NCBI GenBank assembly: GCA_902625885.1
Contig: CACODE010000007.1
Location: 1-64,000, forward strand
Origin: an uncultured Candidatus Poseidoniales archaeon
GTDB lineage: Archaea; Thermoplasmatota; Poseidoniia; Poseidoniales; Poseidoniaceae
Direction: 5' to 3'
Length of the DNA stretch: 64,000 nucleotides
A program made the translations under genes and the position numbers. Each line of letters starts with the position of its first letter. Position 1 is the first letter of the stretch. Shown piece by piece: positions 59,849-64,000 of the stretch. The notes under the pieces are model-generated. The model ran no database searches, was not told where the DNA came from, and saw only the letters and a program-made list of their open reading frames with translations.

Positions 59849-61039
59849 GTGAACAACCTGAGTTGCAAGTTGAACATCCCGCTTGGGCCGTCGTTGCGTG
59901 ACCCGTCTCTGGAGGCGGACCTGCAGGCACGTCTTGATGAGGGACACCGGGTCTTTGCGGTCGGCGACATCCACGGCCATCTGGCTACGTTTCGTGCCTT
60001 GCTGCACCGACTGGACTTGAAACCAGAGGACAGGGTGGTCTGCTTGGGCGACATGATCGACAGGGGCCCGCAATCCGCTGGCGTCGTCGACCTTGTCCGT
60101 ACCCACCCGCAAATCGTCTGCTTGAAAGGCAACCACGAGCACATGGCGGTTCAATCGGTGCAGAAGAACGGGACGTTTGAGGCGTGGCAACCGTGGATGC
60201 AGAGGGGTGGAAAGTCAACCTACGGTTCGTACATCGTTCAAGCAGAAGGCGATTTGTACGATGCCAAACAAACGATGCTGGACGATTTCATGTGGCTTGA
60301 CAACCTCCCGACACAAATCGTTCTTGACCGTTTGCGCTTGGTGCACGCCGGTTACGACCCAAGGATGCCGCTTGACATGCAGGGAGAAAAAGAGCTGCTT
60401 TGGATTCGCAAAGAATGGCATCAGCACGAGGGCCCGGTTGACCCCGCGCGCACGGTGTTGTTCGGCCACACCACGACCACAAAACTGGGCGATGCCGGTG
60501 AAGTGGCTCGATCGGCGCAGCGCCTTCCCGACGGTCGCCCGGCATGGATTGGGCTTGATGTTGGGGCTTACAACCATGTCTCGCCGGGCATCGCAGCCGT
60601 GAACCTCACCACCCTCAACACGATCAAGCAACCCACGCTTCGATGCGACCGTTGGTTCGAGCGAATAAACACCCGGCCACAACGGAAATCCAACAAAAAG
60701 AAGGCGTGGAAAGGGCCTGACAGTTTGAAGGAAGCCGAAGTGAGCCAAAGCTTCGGCCTGAAGGCTCTGGCCTTGCGGGCGAGGCGGGCCAGCCTGTTGA
60801 CCTTGCGTGCCCAACGCGAGCTTGAGCGGGTGGGCGTCGTGTTCCCTCCATCAGCACGATGCATCGTTGACGCGTCAGCGGGCTACCGTATATTCCGCCA
60901 AGACACGAGGTCGGTGTTGAACGAGACGAGTTCACTCGGACCGACATCGTTTCGCGTGTACCGAAAAACCGCTCCGGCGACGAGACAAACGCCACGTGTT
61001 ACGAGCTCTGCAAATGGTGCAATTTCCACACTGAATTGA
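59849..61039 (+). CDS. PPP-family serine/threonine phosphatase-like metallophosphoesterase
   Basis: VGDIHGH, LGDMIDRG, GNHEH; GTG start. Confidence 0.85.
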   Translation: MNNLSCKLNIPLGPSLRDPSLEADLQARLDEGHRVFAVGDIHGHLATFRALLHRLDLKPEDRVVCLGDMIDRGPQSAGVVDLVRTHPQIVCLKGNHEHMAVQSVQKNGTFEAWQPWMQRGGKSTYGSYIVQAEGDLYDAKQTMLDDFMWLDNLPTQIVLDRLRLVHAGYDPRMPLDMQGEKELLWIRKEWHQHEGPVDPARTVLFGHTTTTKLGDAGEVARSAQRLPDGRPAWIGLDVGAYNHVSPGIAAVNLTTLNTIKQPTLRCDRWFERINTRPQRKSNKKKAWKGPDSLKEAEVSQSFGLKALALRARRASLLTLRAQRELERVGVVFPPSARCIVDASAGYRIFRQDTRSVLNETSSLGPTSFRVYRKTAPATRQTPRVTSSANGAISTLN

Positions 61040-61358
61040 TGTTTTACGGAATAAAAACAGCAGAAAACGTAAGAAAAATCCTTTGATGCACCTGTGATGC
61101 ACGAAAAACAACATTAAAGAGGGTGTACGGTATTCCTTCAACACATGGAGAAACAGCACGACACAACCTCCGCCGTTGAAGCCTTGCAATCGGCCTACCT
61201 TCGGGTGATATCGCAACGCAAAGCGAACGCATGCATGTTGCGGTGGAGTCTCGACTTCGCTGCTGCGGAGAAGGAACGAAGATCTGGAACCGGCGTGACC
61301 CTCTACCTCCTTTGAACAACACGGCCAAGATTGAATGGCTCCATCCCGTGCGTGAGGC

Positions 61359-61973
61359 ATGGCCGCCGTGGCTTGGGATGTCTTGCTGGCCGCTGGCACG
61401 GTCTTTTCGCTCGGCGCCATTTCGCCCGGTCCAAGTTTGATGGTCGTCCTTCGCAACACCATGATCGGTGGACGTAAGCAGGGCGTGATGTGCGCCATCG
61501 GGCACGGCCTGGGTTTCGGCATCTATGCAGGCATGGCGGTGTTTGGCCTCATCGTTCTGCTGGAGGAAGCCCCCAACGTGTTCACGGCGCTGCAACTCGT
61601 CGGTTGTGCGCTGCTGGGTTGGTACGGCTGGTCGATGTGGCATGCGAAACACGATGCGTTGTTCAACGAAGATTTTGGTTCAAGCGCTCAAGGGTTCGTG
61701 GAAGGCTTTGCAATCGCCTTTTTCAACCCTAAAATCGCCTTGTTTCTGGTAGCGGCCCTGGCCCAAGTGCTTGAACCCGGCATGAACACCGTCTCGAAGG
61801 CGGCGGTGGGCATGTTGGGCATGACCATCGACATGGTCTGGTATTTGTTGGTGGCGCTGGTCCTCACGGGCACCTCCTGGTTGGACCGACTCAAGCACCG
61901 TGCTACACTCATTCACAGGCTCACCGCCGTGGTGTTGTGGGGGTTCGCCCTCAGCGTGTTGCTGACGCTTTGA
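61359..61973 (+). CDS. LysE/RhtB-family exporter
   Basis: GAISPGPSLMVVLRNTMIGGRKQGV plus multiple TM segments. Confidence 0.8.
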   Translation: MAAVAWDVLLAAGTVFSLGAISPGPSLMVVLRNTMIGGRKQGVMCAIGHGLGFGIYAGMAVFGLIVLLEEAPNVFTALQLVGCALLGWYGWSMWHAKHDALFNEDFGSSAQGFVEGFAIAFFNPKIALFLVAALAQVLEPGMNTVSKAAVGMLGMTIDMVWYLLVALVLTGTSWLDRLKHRATLIHRLTAVVLWGFALSVLLTL

Positions 61974-62888
61974 CTAACGCTGGCATGACGAACAGAAAAA
62001 GGTCGAGCGGTTGCTCTGAACGATGCGCCGAACCACGCCACCGCAACCCGCTTTTTCGCAAGGAAGACCCTCTCGGCCGTAAACGGCAAACTGGTGAGCG
62101 AAATACCCCAAGGTCCCGTCCACGTTGGCAAAGTCGTTCAGGGTCGAACCACCGGCGCGTATGGCCTCGTTAATCACGTCCTTGATGTGGTCCACAAGGT
62201 CGTTCAAACGCTTCGTTGGCCGGCCGTTTTTTCGAACCAGACGACCCGCTTCGGTTCGTGGAGAGATGCCCGCTCTGTGCAACGATTCGCAAACGTAGAT
62301 GTTGCCCACACCAACCACGATTTTTTGATCGAGCAAAGCCAATTTTATGGAGGTCTTTCGCCCTTGAAGACGGATCGCAAGCGCCTCGGCGTCCCAAGGG
62401 TCAAACGGTTCCGGGCCGAGCGAGGCGAGCAATTTGTGAGACGCTTCCGCTTCGGAAGGAAACAGATCGATGATGCCAAAACGGCGAGGGTCAGTGTACA
62501 CAGCTCTTGAGCCGTCGGTGAACACGAATTCCAAATGGTCGTGCTTGCCTCCGTAGCCCGTTTGGTCGCCAAACGACGAAACGGGCACGCCTCCGTTGAC
62601 CGTTCTCAAGAGGGGCTTGGCGGCCGCCGATTCGGCACGGTCAAAAATGGTGTACCGACCGCTCATGCCGAGATGCGAAAGCAAGACGCGCCCGTCGCTC
62701 AAATCGATAAGCAAGTACTTTGCGCGGCGACGAATGCCAACAACGCTGGTGCCCGTGATGGAAACAAGGTCTTCTGGGAACGGGTACCGCAGGCCTTCCC
62801 GTCGAATCAAAACATCAGCGAAGGTTTTGTTCAGCGTCCCTTGAAGAAGGCCCTGACGAACCGTTTCAACCTCGGGGAGCTCGGGCAT
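61974..62888 (-). CDS. mutM: Formamidopyrimidine-DNA glycosylase
   Basis: MPELPEVETVRQGL N-terminus, GVGNIYVCESL, C-terminal zinc finger CEKAGC...FFCSSCQR. Confidence 0.9.
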   Translation of the reverse strand: MPELPEVETVRQGLLQGTLNKTFADVLIRREGLRYPFPEDLVSITGTSVVGIRRRAKYLLIDLSDGRVLLSHLGMSGRYTIFDRAESAAAKPLLRTVNGGVPVSSFGDQTGYGGKHDHLEFVFTDGSRAVYTDPRRFGIIDLFPSEAEASHKLLASLGPEPFDPWDAEALAIRLQGRKTSIKLALLDQKIVVGVGNIYVCESLHRAGISPRTEAGRLVRKNGRPTKRLNDLVDHIKDVINEAIRAGGSTLNDFANVDGTLGYFAHQFAVYGREGLPCEKAGCGGVVRRIVQSNRSTFFCSSCQR

Positions 62889-62890
62889 GT

Positions 62891-63619
62891 CTACGCCTCC
62901 ATTTTTTCGACAACAAACAACCGGTGGTTGTCCTCATAGCCCGTCAATTCAATCACTTCAGGCACCGCATAACCCGCTTGCAAAAGGCGTTGCTCAACGC
63001 TGGAGAAGAGCGCCGCTTCGCCTTCACCGGTCCATCGCTCGCTGGCCGCCTTGAGCGAAAGCAGCCCCAAACCGCCGGGTTGAAGGAATCGCTGACACGC
63101 CGAGAGAAAGATCTCCACTTGGCCCGCTTGGGCCACGTCTTGAAACAACCAGGGCACCTTGGTGGGCAGAAGCACCCCCCATGCACCGTGTTGGCGTGCA
63201 TCGCCGAGCACCGGTACCAAGCCCGGTCGCTGCTTCGCCATGAAGGTCAGGTCGCGGAGGCAGCGAGGGGCAATGTCTACGCAGACAAGTCGTCCGCCAA
63301 ACCGATTGTTGTTGCCGCAGAGATGGTCGTAGAGGTGGCTGACCGACGTCCCATGGCCTGCACCCAAGTAGAGCACGGTGGTACCTTGCTCGGGAAGCAA
63401 CAAACCGGGGTCGTGCTTGCTACGCAACATGCCCGCAGCGAGTTTTGAGCGCGTTGGGTCCCAACGTCGGTGTTCCTTGCCTGAAAACTTGCGCAGCGAT
63501 TCACCGTACACGGCTTTGCCGGTCACCGCGTTTTGCGTCCACAATGTTCGACGCTCTAGCCGAACGGCCGGCGATAGGTGCCTGGGCCCGCGCTGACGAC
63601 GCTGTTTGCCCCCACCCAT
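62891..63619 (-). CDS. flpA: Fibrillarin-like rRNA 2'-O-methyltransferase
   Basis: RSKLAAGML, VLYLGAGHGTSVSHL; adjacent to Nop5/56. Confidence 0.85.
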   Translation of the reverse strand: MGGGKQRRQRGPRHLSPAVRLERRTLWTQNAVTGKAVYGESLRKFSGKEHRRWDPTRSKLAAGMLRSKHDPGLLLPEQGTTVLYLGAGHGTSVSHLYDHLCGNNNRFGGRLVCVDIAPRCLRDLTFMAKQRPGLVPVLGDARQHGAWGVLLPTKVPWLFQDVAQAGQVEIFLSACQRFLQPGGLGLLSLKAASERWTGEGEAALFSSVEQRLLQAGYAVPEVIELTGYEDNHRLFVVEKMEA

Positions 63620-63631
63620 GCCATCATCTCC

Positions 63632-64000
63632 TCAACGGCGCGAGGGAGGTTGCTTGTTGGCCTCGCGCAAGGCTTCCACGCGCTGTTCGACCTTTGCCAC
63701 ATCGTCTTCGCCCCACGCTTCGCCTTCAAAAGCGTCTATTTTGGCAGCGATGCTGATCTTCCCCGCAAGCATTCTCGCAATTTTTCCGCGTACCCATCGC
63801 GGCGAACGGCTGATCCACGGGTGCATGAAGATATGACCGTGCTTGGGTGAAGGTGCACCGGTCTTGAGGTGGTGGAAAAAGGCCTTCTCCGCACCGAGGA
63901 TTTGCACGGTACCCGAAGGCAAGCGGGCCAATCGGGCTCGCCCGTGAGCCTCCACGCACAAACGGGCTGCTAGCAGCGGACCGACGAGGGCTGATACGGA
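63632..64000 (-). CDS. Nop5/Nop56 C-terminal part, 5' truncated by window edge
   Basis: GTVQILGAEKAFFHHLKTGAPSPKHGHIFMHPWI...RGKIARMLAGKISIAAKID; frame stays open to 64000. Confidence 0.8.
   Translation of the reverse strand, partial: SVSALVGPLLAARLCVEAHGRARLARLPSGTVQILGAEKAFFHHLKTGAPSPKHGHIFMHPWISRSPRWVRGKIARMLAGKISIAAKIDAFEGEAWGEDDVAKVEQRVEALREANKQPPSRR

Noticed and set aside
61040-61358. 320-bp intergenic stretch with tgatgcac repeated twice, considered as a small RNA
   Set aside because: No convincing C/D or H/ACA boxes, stable structure or promoter could be supported by eye.

Overview
The window is archaeal: it carries Nmd3, an exosome Csl4-type protein, fibrillarin and Nop5/Nop56 C-terminus genes. 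The gene style (large thrombospondin type-3 repeat surface proteins, lipoproteins, fused IcmF mutase) suggests a marine Thermoplasmatota / Marine Group II-like genome; that placement is inference. Regions 1-29 kb and 57-64 kb are mostly housekeeping genes. Region 30.4-52 kb is a dense accessory defence island: (i) a PD-(D/E)XK-like ORF plus a beta-class DNA methyltransferase; (ii) a C5-cytosine methyltransferase facing a four-gene operon that encodes an apparent DrmA-DrmB fusion (1703 aa), a PLD protein (DrmC/DpdK-like), a RecQ-like helicase and a DUF262 protein; (iii) a divergent pair, a 167-aa orphan and a DGQHR (DndB/DpdB-like) protein; (iv) a second C5 methyltransferase with McrB/McrC-like proteins (LlaJI-like); (v) a T5orf172 GIY-YIG-like protein. 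The best candidate for an undescribed system is the DISARM/Dpd-like hybrid at 32.6-46.4 kb. Other notable items: a CD36/LIMP-2-like protein at 57.1 kb, a Csl4-RRM fusion at 8.9 kb, a 49-bp direct repeat of the IcmF gene 3' end flanking a 1.3-kb membrane-protein insertion, a diverged segmental duplication at 15.8-17.6 kb, and an orphan four-gene operon with a cysteine-peptidase-like protein downstream of two tRNA-Arg genes. No CRISPR array, integrase or transposase was recognised. All assignments come from reading motifs; no database search was run.
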